From CAYMUL01 sp964393605 (GTDB lineage Bacteria > Bacteroidota > Ignavibacteria > Ignavibacteriales > Ignavibacteriaceae): DNA of 32,834 nt. The stretch is taken from positions 1 through 32,834 of the forward strand of contig CAYMUL010000035.1 of assembly GCA_964393605.1 (NCBI GenBank). The letters are read 5' to 3'. Position 1 is the stretch's first letter; each line of letters starts with the position of its first letter. The translations under genes and the position numbers were made by a program. Below are positions 7,766 to 15,537 of this stretch, piece after piece. The notes below the pieces were generated by a model. That model saw only the letters and a list, made by a program, of their open reading frames with translations, did not search any database and was not told where the DNA came from.

Positions 7766-9178
7766 ATGAACCTTCTTAACACTACACTCGGCATTTATAC
7801 TGATATGTATGAATTGACGATGCTCGAAACATATTTCCACACGAACAAAACAGAAATTCATTCTGCGTTCGATTATTCGTTTAGGAAAATTCCTTTCAAT
7901 GGCGGATATGTAATATTCTCGGGGCTTTCCGAATTGCTTGATGCAATTGTCGATATAAAATTTTCTTCATCCGATATTGATTTTCTTCACTCGAAAAATA
8001 TGTCGGATGATTTTCTCGAATACCTGAAAACTTTTTCGTTCAACGGAAAAATTAATTCTGTTGAAGAAGGAACAATCGTGTTTCCGAATGAGCATGTGTT
8101 AAATGTTGAGGGAAAGCTTTCCGAGGTTCAATTGCTTGAAACAATGTTGCTGAATATTTTGAACTTCAATTCATTGATCTCTACAAAAGCGACGCGGATG
8201 CGCTCCATTATTGGCGATCGTATGCTTGTCGATTTTGGATTGCGGCGCGCTCAAGGATTCGGAGGAGTGCAGGCAAGTAAAGCCGCAATCATTGGCGGAT
8301 TTAATTCTACTTCAAATGTTTATGCGGGAAAATATTTTGACCTACAAATTTCGGGAACGATGGCGCACTCACTCATTCAATCTTTTGATGATGAGTTAAC
8401 TGCGTTCAGAAAATTTGCGGAGATTCATCCGAACAATTGTATTTTTTTGGTGGACACATACAACACGCTGAAGTCAGGAATTCCGAATGCAATTATCGTT
8501 GGCAAAGAACTTGAAGAGCGCGGTTATAAATTGAAAGGTATCCGTTTGGATAGCGGCGACCTTGCGTATCTTTCGAGTCAAGCAAGAAAGATGCTCGATG
8601 ATGCCGGTTTAAATTATGTGAAGATTGTTGTCTCAAATCAACTTGATGAGATAATTATTAAAAGTCTGCTTGAGCAAAAAGCACCGATAGATATTTTCGG
8701 AGTAGGAACGAGTTTGAGTACCGGTTATCCCGATGGCGCACTCGATGGAGTTTATAAAATGTGTGTCAGCGATGATAAGCCGACTATTAAGTTGTCCGAG
8801 AATATTCAGAAAATGAATCTACCGGGAATAAAGAAATTAATTCGCTACACCGATTCCGACGGCTATTATCAAGCCGATGGAATACTTTTACAAGATGAAG
8901 AAAATGTCTCTGTCATTTTTCATCCTTTAAATCCAGAAAAATTTTTAAGTGTGCATGAATTTAATTCAGTTCAATTAACTCAAACAGTTTTTGAAAACGG
9001 CAAAAAATTGATTTCCGATTTCAACGCAAATGAATTGCGCGAAAAAGTAATTCACAATCTCCATCATCTCCCCGTTGAATATAAGCGATTTGAATTCCCA
9101 CATATTTATAAAGTCGGTTTAAGTGAAAAACTGATGACATTGAGAGATGAATTGAGAATTAAAAATCATCATAAATAA
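7766..9178 (+). CDS. pncB: Nicotinate phosphoribosyltransferase
   Basis: A 470-residue enzyme that converts nicotinate and PRPP to nicotinate mononucleotide, the committed Preiss-Handler step of NAD salvage. Recognisable segments are the N-terminal substrate-binding TDMYELTM (12-19), VDFGLRRAQG (155-164), the ISGTMAHSLIQSF segment with the phosphorylatable His201, VDTYNT, and the phosphate-binding IRLDSGDLAYLS. Length fits the bacterial PncB family of roughly 400-490 residues. The next gene, pncA, starts 4 nt downstream and makes the substrate of this enzyme, so the pair forms a two-gene salvage operon. The end of the osmC terminator lies only about 20 nt upstream, so the promoter must lie close to or within that segment. 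Confidence 0.95.
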   Translation: MNLLNTTLGIYTDMYELTMLETYFHTNKTEIHSAFDYSFRKIPFNGGYVIFSGLSELLDAIVDIKFSSSDIDFLHSKNMSDDFLEYLKTFSFNGKINSVEEGTIVFPNEHVLNVEGKLSEVQLLETMLLNILNFNSLISTKATRMRSIIGDRMLVDFGLRRAQGFGGVQASKAAIIGGFNSTSNVYAGKYFDLQISGTMAHSLIQSFDDELTAFRKFAEIHPNNCIFLVDTYNTLKSGIPNAIIVGKELEERGYKLKGIRLDSGDLAYLSSQARKMLDDAGLNYVKIVVSNQLDEIIIKSLLEQKAPIDIFGVGTSLSTGYPDGALDGVYKMCVSDDKPTIKLSENIQKMNLPGIKKLIRYTDSDGYYQADGILLQDEENVSVIFHPLNPEKFLSVHEFNSVQLTQTVFENGKKLISDFNANELREKVIHNLHHLPVEYKRFEFPHIYKVGLSEKLMTLRDELRIKNHHK

Positions 9179-9182
9179 AATT

Positions 9183-9785
9183 ATGAACGCGCTCATAATT
9201 GTAGATATACAAAATGATTTTGTCCCCGGCGGAAATCTTGCTGTGAATAAAGGCGATGAAATAATTCCGCTCGTTAACGAACTTCAATACTGTGACAAGT
9301 TTGATTTGATTGTTGCAACTCAAGATTGGCATCCGAAAGAACACAAAAGTTTTGCGGCAAACCATTCTGGTAAAAATATTTTTGAACAAATAAATTTAAA
9401 TGGACTCGAGCAAACACTTTGGCCCATTCATTGTGTGCAATCTACTTTCGGTGCTGAATTTGTTTCTTCGCTCGATATGAAAAAAGTTGAAGCAATTTTT
9501 AGAAAAGGAATGGATGCGGAGATTGATTCATACAGCGGTTTCTTTGATAACGGTAAAAGAAAAAGTACAGGACTCGATAGTTATCTTAAAGGGAATAATG
9601 TTACAGAAGTTTTTGTCGTTGGTTTAGCAGGAGATTTTTGCGTCTATTTCACCGCAAATGATGCGCTTGAATTGGGCTTCAACACAAGCATCATTACAAC
9701 TTGCACGCGCTCAATTGATGAAAAAATTTTTTTAGAAAAGATGGAAAAGTTTAAGGAAAAGGGAGGGTGGGTTTTAAGTTTTTGA
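9183..9785 (+). CDS. pncA: Nicotinamidase
   Basis: A 200-residue isochorismatase-fold amidase that hydrolyses nicotinamide to nicotinate. The catalytic triad is Asp8 (IIVDIQNDF), Lys107 (FRKGMD) and Cys152 (LAGDFCVYF). Metal-site residues are seen in TQDWHPKEH (Asp47, His49), and WPIHCVQ is a further family motif. The E. coli protein is about the same length. It is translated directly after pncB. Its last 12 bases overlap the 3' end of a decayed minus-strand antitoxin-like gene, so the two units converge. Confidence 0.95.
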   Translation: MNALIIVDIQNDFVPGGNLAVNKGDEIIPLVNELQYCDKFDLIVATQDWHPKEHKSFAANHSGKNIFEQINLNGLEQTLWPIHCVQSTFGAEFVSSLDMKKVEAIFRKGMDAEIDSYSGFFDNGKRKSTGLDSYLKGNNVTEVFVVGLAGDFCVYFTANDALELGFNTSIITTCTRSIDEKIFLEKMEKFKEKGGWVLSF

Positions 9786-9999
9786 AACAAAATTATTGCG
9801 ATTATATTGTTGCAAATACGCCCACGCTTCATCTTCTTCGAGTCTATTCCAATCTTTTGCTAATATCTTTCGCACATGATTGCAGAAAAATTCAGATCGT
9901 CCTCAACGAAAGTAACTATTGCTTTTGTTGGTTTTTCAAAATCTATTTTTTGCAAAAACTTTATTTTAGCACCTTTGTGTGTTGCAACAATTTTTTCAT
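9774..9999 (-). pseudogene. Frameshifted antitoxin-like gene remnant
   Basis: Minus-strand reading shows a split small gene. It starts ATG then six A's at 9999; one extra A would join this start to a frame reading IVATHKGAKIKFLQKIDFEK and then PTKAIVTFVEDDLNFSAIMC. That frame stops near 9862, but a second single-base shift near 9870 joins it to LAKDWNRLEEDEAWAYLQQY, ending at a TAA at 9776-9774. Restoring one base at each place gives a 75-residue protein with exact frame closure. The layout (a short strand-rich N-terminus then a DWxxxEEDEAW tail) looks like small antitoxins that accompany PIN or RelE toxins, though I cannot name the family. It lies 53 nt downstream of the XRE antitoxin gene. 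Two sequencing errors would look the same. Confidence 0.55.
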
Positions 10000-10052
10000 T
10001 TCAATTACTTTTGTTCTGCTCCATCAATGGATGTGTAAATTAGCGATGCTAG

Positions 10053-10355
10053 TTAAACTGCTTTTTGTTGGTTATGTACAACTTTAATTTCTATACGATA
10101 GTTCAATACTTCCAAATATTTCTTTATCGTAACAAGTGATGGCGAATGTTTCCCGCTAATCAAAGCTGACTCCAATCTTGTGATGGCGGGAGATTTTGTT
10201 CCCATCTTTTCAGCTATTTGGGCTTGGCTTAGCCCAGCCTTATTTCTTGCGCGAAGCATTTCCTTTAATAAAGTGAACTCAGGTTCGAGTCTTTCATATT
10301 CTTCGCGAACAGATGATTTCTTAAGTGCTTTATTTTTGAGTGTCTTATGTGTCAT
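10053..10355 (-). CDS. XRE-family antitoxin (HigA-like)
   Basis: A 100-residue protein with a central helix-turn-helix of the Xre/Cro type at about residues 30-85: the LSQAQIAEKMGTKSPAITRL segment is helices 2-3, and SPSLVTIKKYLEVLNY completes the domain. The N-terminus is basic and helical. The gene starts within the last 4 nt of the upstream toxin gene (ATGA overlap), the toxin-first order typical of higBA-type modules. It likely neutralises the toxin by direct binding and represses the operon at the palindrome at 10689-10702. Confidence 0.88.
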   Translation of the reverse strand: MTHKTLKNKALKKSSVREEYERLEPEFTLLKEMLRARNKAGLSQAQIAEKMGTKSPAITRLESALISGKHSPSLVTIKKYLEVLNYRIEIKVVHNQQKAV

Positions 10356-10678
10356 TTTGTCAAAACCTCTTTCATTCTTTTTTTTGCTGTTTGTAATTCA
10401 TTCTTAGGAGTTTTATTTGATTTCTTGATGATTAGATGCAACATAATAATTCTTTTCCCGGCCTTCGTACAGAAAAATACACGTGATATTCCTTCTTTAC
10501 CTTTAATTCTAAGTTCTATTAAACCCTCTTCTATAAATCTGGTATGGGGCATCCCTAAGTTAGATCCAAACTCAATTAATAAATCAGTCAATCTTAGATA
10601 TCGGGCTAAAAGTCCATGAGGTAGGGAAAGGATTTCATTCTCCAAATCATCATTGTAATATTCAATCTTCCAACTCAT
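10352..10678 (-). CDS. RelE/HigB (Gp49-like) toxin
   Basis: A 108-residue toxin of the RelE/ParE superfamily, HigB/Gp49-like branch. Diagnostic segments are LIELRIKGKEGISRVFF (central strands with the basic RNA-contacting face) and the C-terminal helix KKSNKTPKNELQTAKKRMKE, where TPKxE...AKKR is characteristic. Members cut mRNA at the ribosome. Gene order is toxin then XRE antitoxin. The start codon is only 4 nt from the G of a TATATTTG promoter element, so the message may be leaderless; no Shine-Dalgarno is possible on such a transcript. The reading frame is intact. Confidence 0.88.
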   Translation of the reverse strand: MSWKIEYYNDDLENEILSLPHGLLARYLRLTDLLIEFGSNLGMPHTRFIEEGLIELRIKGKEGISRVFFCTKAGKRIIMLHLIIKKSNKTPKNELQTAKKRMKEVLTK

Positions 10679-10682
10679 AGTT

Positions 10683-10713
10683 CAAATATAACATATATGT
10701 TACTGTCTGACAA
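10683..10713 (-). promoter_or_regulatory. Consensus Bacteroidota promoter of the TA operon
   Basis: On the minus strand TTG (10713-10711), a 20-nt spacer and TATATTTG (10690-10683) match the Bacteroidota consensus TTG-N19-21-TAnnTTTG exactly. Predicted transcription begins within 1-2 nt of the toxin ATG at 10678. Confidence 0.7.
10689..10702. promoter_or_regulatory. Palindromic operator for the XRE antitoxin
   Basis: TAACATATATGTTA is a perfect 14-bp palindrome that overlaps the upstream edge of the -7 element and part of the spacer. It is well placed to block RNA polymerase when bound by the antitoxin, as in other higBA-like loci. It is the only perfect palindrome of this size I see in the segment. 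Confidence 0.6.
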
Positions 10714-10819
10714 TGCATAATTTTCTGAAATTTGGAAAGAAGTTGTCCACCTGATTCTATGTTTCAATTTTAATTTAGTATTAATTTTTATGGTTTGGAA
10801 TTTCATTTTCTCAATTCTT

Positions 10820-11449
10820 CTACATACTAATCAACTCCACAAGTTTCTCATAATCTTCTTTCCTGTTCATGTTCATGAAAGAATTTATTTTGTACGAAGA
10901 ATATTCTTTTTCAATCTCGATAATCTTTCCGTTTACTTTTTTTACGAGTGATAGCACTTCGCATTTTCTTTTCTTCTGATCATTGTCGCGGATTAATTCA
11001 TAGTGCGATTCGTCGAATATTTCTTCAATCATCGGAAATACTTTTTTTGAATAGACTCCGCATAGTTGCTGGATGAAGCCATCCGCGCGTGTGATTGTAA
11101 TTAATTCTTCAGAAGGATATTCAACGATAAATTGAATTATGCCGGAATCGACAAGCGGCATATCGCATGAGATTATAAAATTTTTTTCTGTTGTAGAGTT
11201 CACCAAACCCGCATGAATACCACTTAAAGGACCTCTCCCCTTAACAATATCTTCAAATAGCGGAATGTGCAAAAAACTATATTCGCCGGGAGTGTTTGTA
11301 ATTAAAATTACTTCACGAAAAATCTTTTTCATCAACGCAACTGTCCGCTCGATAATTGTTTCGTTATTTATTTTCATGAAAGATTTATTTTCACCCATTC
11401 GTCTGCTTTTTCCGCCGGAGAGAATTATTCCCGTTATATCATTATACAT
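10820..11449 (-). CDS. mobA: Molybdenum cofactor guanylyltransferase
   Basis: A 209-residue MobA that attaches GMP to Mo-molybdopterin to give the bis-MGD cofactor used by NarG. The nucleotide-binding signature SGGKSRRMGENK is at residues 11-22, followed by GRGPLSGIHAGL and the metal-binding CDMPLV. Family length is about 190-210. It overlaps the end of moeA by 16 nt and is the last gene of the seven-gene Moco operon. Presence of MobA fits the NarGHI nitrate reductase encoded about 10 kb away. Confidence 0.93.
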   Translation of the reverse strand: MYNDITGIILSGGKSRRMGENKSFMKINNETIIERTVALMKKIFREVILITNTPGEYSFLHIPLFEDIVKGRGPLSGIHAGLVNSTTEKNFIISCDMPLVDSGIIQFIVEYPSEELITITRADGFIQQLCGVYSKKVFPMIEEIFDESHYELIRDNDQKKRKCEVLSLVKKVNGKIIEIEKEYSSYKINSFMNMNRKEDYEKLVELISM

Positions 11450-12636
11450 TCAACTACATCTCCGTTTTTCGGATTCATAACATCTTCGGGAATTTCAATC
11501 AAACAATTTGATTTACTCATCTCCACAAAATTTCCCGAAGACTGCGATGAGTGTGCAGTAACTTGCCACTCACCGTTTTGATAAACTAAATTTCCGCGCG
11601 AAAAATGACGCTTGTTATCTGTCTTTTTCAAATCATTCTGCAACACGGCGAAATATTTTTTGCATTCCTCTTGCCGAAATATTTTTTCGATTGCCGGTTT
11701 AACAAAGATTTGAAAATTCACGAGACACGAGACCGGATTACCGGGAAGACCGAAAACCAAAATTCTTTTTTCATTATTTTTATAAGCACCGAACACAATT
11801 GGTTTGCCTGGTTTGATGTTCGCTTTCCAAAATTTTATTTTAACATTTAATTCTTTAAATACTTCGAGTAGAAAATCATACCTGCCGACGGAAACTCCGC
11901 CGGTGGTAATGAGAATATCGCATTCACCCGTCAAAATATTTTTAATCAACGATTTTATTTTTTCTCTATCGTCATTCACAAATCCGAGCATCGATGGAGA
12001 TTGATGCATCTTCGCGACAGCCGCATAAATAGCATATGGATTCGATGCTCGCAATTTATCTTCAACCGGTTTTTGATCTATCGGGATTAATTCATCACCT
12101 GTAGCCAGAATTGAAATTTTCATTTTCCTAAATATTTTTACTTCTTCTTTACCGCATGAGGCAAGTGCCGCAACAATTTGAGGAGTAATCTTAGAATATT
12201 TTTTCACAACCAATTCTCCCATCTTTAAATCGCTGCCGCACAAACGAACGTTCATCCCTCTTTTTATTTTCGCTTCAGGTTTTAATGCGATGTAATCCTC
12301 AATAATATCAATCTCTTCCAATGGAACAACCGAGTCGGCACTCGATGGTAATTTGCTACCCGTAGTAATCAATACAGTTTCATCATCAGCAAGTTTATAG
12401 TCTTTAAAATTACCGGCAGAAACTTCGCCGACTAATTTCCATTTATTTTTTTCGGAAAAGCGGAATGCATAACCATCCATTGCGCTGTTAGTAAAGGGAG
12501 GAAGATTGATATCGGAGAAGACATCTTCGGCGATGATTCTGTGTAGCGAGTGAAGAATATTAATTTTTTCGAAAGCACTTTCAATGTGCGATGCTTCTTC
12601 GCAAACGATGCGAAGTGCTTCATTATAATTGAGCAT
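11434..12636 (-). CDS. moeA: Molybdopterin molybdenumtransferase
   Basis: A 400-residue MoeA that inserts molybdate into adenylylated molybdopterin. Motifs seen in order are PPFTNSAMDGYAF at 46-58 (substrate pocket), TTGSKLP, the MPT-binding-domain segments SILATGDELIP and ITTGGVSVGRYDF, the following NIKPGKPIVFG, and GLPGNPVSCLVNF. A C-terminal beta-barrel domain follows. Length matches single-domain MoeA, so no MogA fusion is present and the adenylyltransferase (MoaB/Mog) must be elsewhere. The gene follows the MOSC gene by 4 nt. Confidence 0.94.
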   Translation of the reverse strand: MLNYNEALRIVCEEASHIESAFEKINILHSLHRIIAEDVFSDINLPPFTNSAMDGYAFRFSEKNKWKLVGEVSAGNFKDYKLADDETVLITTGSKLPSSADSVVPLEEIDIIEDYIALKPEAKIKRGMNVRLCGSDLKMGELVVKKYSKITPQIVAALASCGKEEVKIFRKMKISILATGDELIPIDQKPVEDKLRASNPYAIYAAVAKMHQSPSMLGFVNDDREKIKSLIKNILTGECDILITTGGVSVGRYDFLLEVFKELNVKIKFWKANIKPGKPIVFGAYKNNEKRILVFGLPGNPVSCLVNFQIFVKPAIEKIFRQEECKKYFAVLQNDLKKTDNKRHFSRGNLVYQNGEWQVTAHSSQSSGNFVEMSKSNCLIEIPEDVMNPKNGDVVECIMI

Positions 12637-12640
12637 AAAA

Positions 12641-13135
12641 TTAGTGGATTATTTCAACGATGTCATCAACGGTAATTGAGCCGCTTTTAAGTACGCGCGC
12701 AAAAATTCCTTCGCGAGGCATAACGCAATCGCCGACTTTAACAAATATCGCACACTTGTCATGACACTCTTTTCCGATCTGTGTGATTTCAAGTTCTGCG
12801 TCTTTTCCAATTCTAATTTTTGTTCCGATTTCAAGCAACGGAAGATTGAGAAATTCTGTTGTCAAATTTTCTGCGAATGCGCCGGGACGCAGATTTGGCA
12901 ACCCTTTCGCACGCATCTTCTCAATGCTTTCGAGTGCAAGAAAACTTACTTGCCGATGCCAATTACCTGCATGAATATCTCCATCAATTCCGTGGTTCGC
13001 AATCAACTCGGCTTTTTCTATGTTGGTTTTTGGAATTCCTTTTCGTTTGCTAATTGAGATTGCTGTAATCCTTCCGCAAGAATTTTTTTGAATTGGATTT
13101 TCTTCCATAACTATTTTTTCAAATTGTGTGTTCAT
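12641..13135 (-). CDS. MOSC-domain protein
   Basis: A 164-residue MOSC-domain protein. The domain core runs from GRITAISISKRKGIPKT through NHGIDGDIHAGNWHRQVSFL and LRPGAFAENL to GKECHDKCAIF and MPREGIFARVL. The conserved Cys pair 124/128 is present. MOSC proteins are thought to bind metal-pterin or sulfur during Moco handling; this compact form is commonly embedded in moa/moe operons, and related domains are fused to MoaB or Mog elsewhere. The ATG at 13135 has a good Shine-Dalgarno (AGGAAAGG). It lies between moaC and moeA in one operon. The exact reaction is not established. Confidence 0.88.
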   Translation of the reverse strand: MNTQFEKIVMEENPIQKNSCGRITAISISKRKGIPKTNIEKAELIANHGIDGDIHAGNWHRQVSFLALESIEKMRAKGLPNLRPGAFAENLTTEFLNLPLLEIGTKIRIGKDAELEITQIGKECHDKCAIFVKVGDCVMPREGIFARVLKSGSITVDDIVEIIH

Positions 13136-13171
13136 ATTTTTCCTTTCCTAAAGTTAAATTCCAATAAGACA

Positions 13172-13651
13172 CTAAGATTCATTTTTATATTCTCCACTCT
13201 TCCCGCCTGTTTTTGAAAGTAATTTAATTTCTCTTATTGTTATTCCTTTGTCAATCGCTTTGCACATATCGTAAATCGTTAGAGCCGCAACTGAAGCCGC
13301 TGTCAACGCTTCCATTTCAATTCCGGTTTGACTTTCTGTTTTGCAGAAAGATTTTATTTCAATCGTATTTGTTTTTTGGTCGAGACGAAAATCAATATCA
13401 ATTTTTGAAATAAAAATGTTGTGGCAAAGCGGAATTAAATCCGAAGTTTTCTTCGCGGCTTGTATCCCCGCTATTCTCGCGGTTGAGAGGACATCTCCCT
13501 TTCCGATTTGATTTTGTTTTATCTTCGAAAATATTTCTTCTGTAACAATTACTTTTGCTATTGCCTCAGCAGTGCGAAGAGTAATTTTCTTTTCGGAAAC
13601 ATCAACCATTTTTGCTTCGCCGTTTTTGTCTATATGGGAAAATTCATTCAA
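13172..13651 (-). CDS. moaC: Cyclic pyranopterin monophosphate synthase
   Basis: MoaC works with MoaA to convert GTP to cyclic pyranopterin monophosphate. Signature segments are KMVDVSEK near the N-terminus, SDLIPLCHNIFISKIDIDF, GIEMEALTAASVAALT and the catalytic YDMCKAIDKG, then LLSKTGGKSG. No ATG lies at the expected place. I chose TTG at 13651, 1 nt after the moaA stop, because it gives a 159-residue protein beginning MNEFSHIDKNG, as in the family. A TTG at 13687 would add 12 residues and overlap moaA by 35 nt, and the first ATG (13609) would remove conserved residues. Neither TTG has a strong ribosome-binding site; translational coupling to moaA is likely. Confidence 0.93.
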   Translation of the reverse strand: MNEFSHIDKNGEAKMVDVSEKKITLRTAEAIAKVIVTEEIFSKIKQNQIGKGDVLSTARIAGIQAAKKTSDLIPLCHNIFISKIDIDFRLDQKTNTIEIKSFCKTESQTGIEMEALTAASVAALTIYDMCKAIDKGITIREIKLLSKTGGKSGEYKNES

Positions 13652-13652
13652 C

Positions 13653-14654
13653 TCATCCGCCGATTGCAAGCATATTATTCTTTTCAAGTTTCAGCAACTC
13701 GTTAACTTCGGGATGTTGAAAGTTTTTTCTGTCCAAAGATTTATTAATGAAGCGAACAACTTCGTCATCGGTAACAGAGTCATCGCGTAAAAGTTTTCGC
13801 AAATCGAGTTCTTCATTCACCGGTGTGAAGAGACACAATTTTAATTTGCCGGAGGAAGTTATGCGTAATCGATTACAACTTCCGCAAAAATGATTTGAAA
13901 TTGAGCTAATGAAACTCACTGTTGCTTTGTGGTTCACAATCTTAAAATCTTTTGCAACTCTCTGAACATTGTGATGAATTTCTTTAAGTTCATACTTTGC
14001 GGCAATTCTATCTTTAATTTCGTTATAACTTATAAAGGAATTTTCACTCCATCTGTTATCGCTGAAAGGCATGAACTCAATGAAGCGAATATTCAAATTG
14101 CGATCCTTCGCAAAGCTAATAAAATCAAGCACTTCATTATCATTAATTCCCTTCATCACAACTATATTTATTTTCACGGGAGAAAAGCCGAGCGATTCGG
14201 CGAGATCAATTGAGCGAAGAACAGAATTAAGACAATCTTTGCCCGTAATTTTTATAAAACGATCTCTTTGAAGCGAATCGAGTGAGATGTTGATTTTATC
14301 GAGACCATAAAATTTAAGTTGTTCAATTTTATCTTCGAGTAAAGTTCCGTTTGTAGTGATGCAAAGTTGAAACTGATTTTCTTTTTTAAACTGAAGAAGC
14401 GATTCAAAAAAAGTTAAAATATCTTTTCGTGCAAGAGGTTCACCGCCGGTTAAACGAATTTTTTTTGTTCCGAGCCGACTAACAAATATTTTTATCAATC
14501 GTGTGAGTTCATCATAGGTTAGAATTTGATTGTGATAAAGTTTTTCAAGTTCTCCATCGGGATAACAATAAAGACATTTCAAGTTACACTTATCGGTGAG
14601 TGAAATTCTCAGATAATCGTGGATGCGTTCGAATCTATCAACTAATTGTATCAT
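13653..14654 (-). CDS. moaA: GTP 3',8-cyclase
   Basis: A 333-residue radical-SAM enzyme that cyclises GTP in the first step of Moco synthesis. The N-terminal cluster ligands are Cys23, Cys27 and Cys30 (TDKCNLKCLYCYP). The TGGEPL SAM motif follows. The second cluster is bound by FCGSCNRLRITSSGKLKLC in the C-terminal part. The protein ends in Gly-Gly (LAIGG), the conserved double-glycine tail needed for MoaA activity. It starts 3 nt after the chromate-type transporter gene stop and is followed directly by moaC. Confidence 0.95.
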   Translation of the reverse strand: MIQLVDRFERIHDYLRISLTDKCNLKCLYCYPDGELEKLYHNQILTYDELTRLIKIFVSRLGTKKIRLTGGEPLARKDILTFFESLLQFKKENQFQLCITTNGTLLEDKIEQLKFYGLDKINISLDSLQRDRFIKITGKDCLNSVLRSIDLAESLGFSPVKINIVVMKGINDNEVLDFISFAKDRNLNIRFIEFMPFSDNRWSENSFISYNEIKDRIAAKYELKEIHHNVQRVAKDFKIVNHKATVSFISSISNHFCGSCNRLRITSSGKLKLCLFTPVNEELDLRKLLRDDSVTDDEVVRFINKSLDRKNFQHPEVNELLKLEKNNMLAIGG

Positions 14655-14657
14655 GAT

Positions 14658-15182
14658 TTACAATATTATTAATGCCGCCACCGCAGAGATAATCACAACG
14701 TATGCGGGATGAAGATTAAAAAAATAAATTAATGCCGCACCGAGTAGAAGAAATGCGAGGGATTTGAAGTCCAACGAATTTTTCAGGGCGTATTGATACA
14801 TAATTGCGGCAATCATTCCGATAATCGCAAACTTCACTCCGGTAAATGCTTTTTGCACCATGACATTTTTTTCAAAATAAGAATAAAAATAAAATGCAAT
14901 CATTATCAAAGCGGCAGGTGCGATTATGTTTCCTAAGTTTGCAGCAATCGCACCGAAGACACCTGCAACTTTGTAGCCGGTGTAAGTTGCAAATTTAATA
15001 GAGATAGCACCCGGGAAAATTTCTACCATTCCAAGCACCCGAATAAATTCATCGTGATTCAACCATGAATTATTTTTTACGATCTCTCTTTCAATCAATG
15101 GAATTAAAGAGTATGCACCTCCGAATGAAAAAGAACCGACTTTCAGAAATGATAGAAATAGTTCAATTAAATTTTGCAACAT
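14658..15182 (-). CDS. chrA: Single-domain chromate-family (CHR) transporter
   Basis: A 174-residue membrane protein equal to one half of ChrA. The CHR signature is at the N-terminus (FLSFLKVGSFSFGGAYSLIPLIEREIV), followed by about five to six hydrophobic segments and conserved EIFPGAISIKFATYTGY. Short CHR proteins are usually encoded as adjacent pairs that together equal a long ChrA. Here no second half is next to it: the upstream gene is a CMD protein and the downstream gene is moaA, 3 nt away. Placement inside a Moco operon suggests a possible role with molybdate or another oxyanion. That is inference; the family name refers to chromate efflux. Confidence 0.85.
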   Translation of the reverse strand: MLQNLIELFLSFLKVGSFSFGGAYSLIPLIEREIVKNNSWLNHDEFIRVLGMVEIFPGAISIKFATYTGYKVAGVFGAIAANLGNIIAPAALIMIAFYFYSYFEKNVMVQKAFTGVKFAIIGMIAAIMYQYALKNSLDFKSLAFLLLGAALIYFFNLHPAYVVIISAVAALIIL

Positions 15183-15496
15183 TATTCACCTCCGACAATG
15201 TCGTCAATCCAACTTAATGCCGCCATCATTGAAGGAAGACCGATTGTTGGCAAAGATAATAGTGCAACGTGTCGCATTTCTTCTTTGGTGCAACCGGTTT
15301 TGAGGGCTTTACGTGCGTGTGAGTGCACCGCACCTTCGAGTCGTGCGCCTGTGGAGATTGCAAGTTTAATTAGCGCACGGGTTTTGTCGTCAAGCGGTCC
15401 TGCAGCATGAACTGCATCGCCAAGTTTTTCATAAGCGTTTCCTACATCAGAAAAATCACTCATGAATTTTTTATAACGTTTTGGTATTTGGCTCAT
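15182..15496 (-). CDS. Carboxymuconolactone decarboxylase-family protein, Cys-less
   Basis: A 104-residue, all-helical protein of the CMD/AhpD superfamily, recognised by ALIKLAISTGARLEGAVHSH, ARKALKTGCTKEEMRHVALL and PTIGLPSMMAAL. In AhpD-type alkylhydroperoxidases the segment ahead of the first conserved His carries a CxxC pair; here it reads EGAVHSH with no cysteine, so thiol peroxidase activity is unlikely. It is the first gene of the Moco operon as seen, and its stop overlaps the start of the CHR transporter gene by one base. Its role there is unknown. Confidence 0.8.
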   Translation of the reverse strand: MSQIPKRYKKFMSDFSDVGNAYEKLGDAVHAAGPLDDKTRALIKLAISTGARLEGAVHSHARKALKTGCTKEEMRHVALLSLPTIGLPSMMAALSWIDDIVGGE

Positions 15497-15537
15497 AATT
15501 TTTTTCCAAATTTATTTTATTAATTTTTTAATTCTCT

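Noticed and set aside
9767..10087. 106-codon plus-strand open frame after pncA
   Set aside because: Composition is Cys/Phe/Leu-rich without any family pattern, and it lies opposite the antitoxin-like remnant and the end of the XRE gene; it is an antisense shadow.
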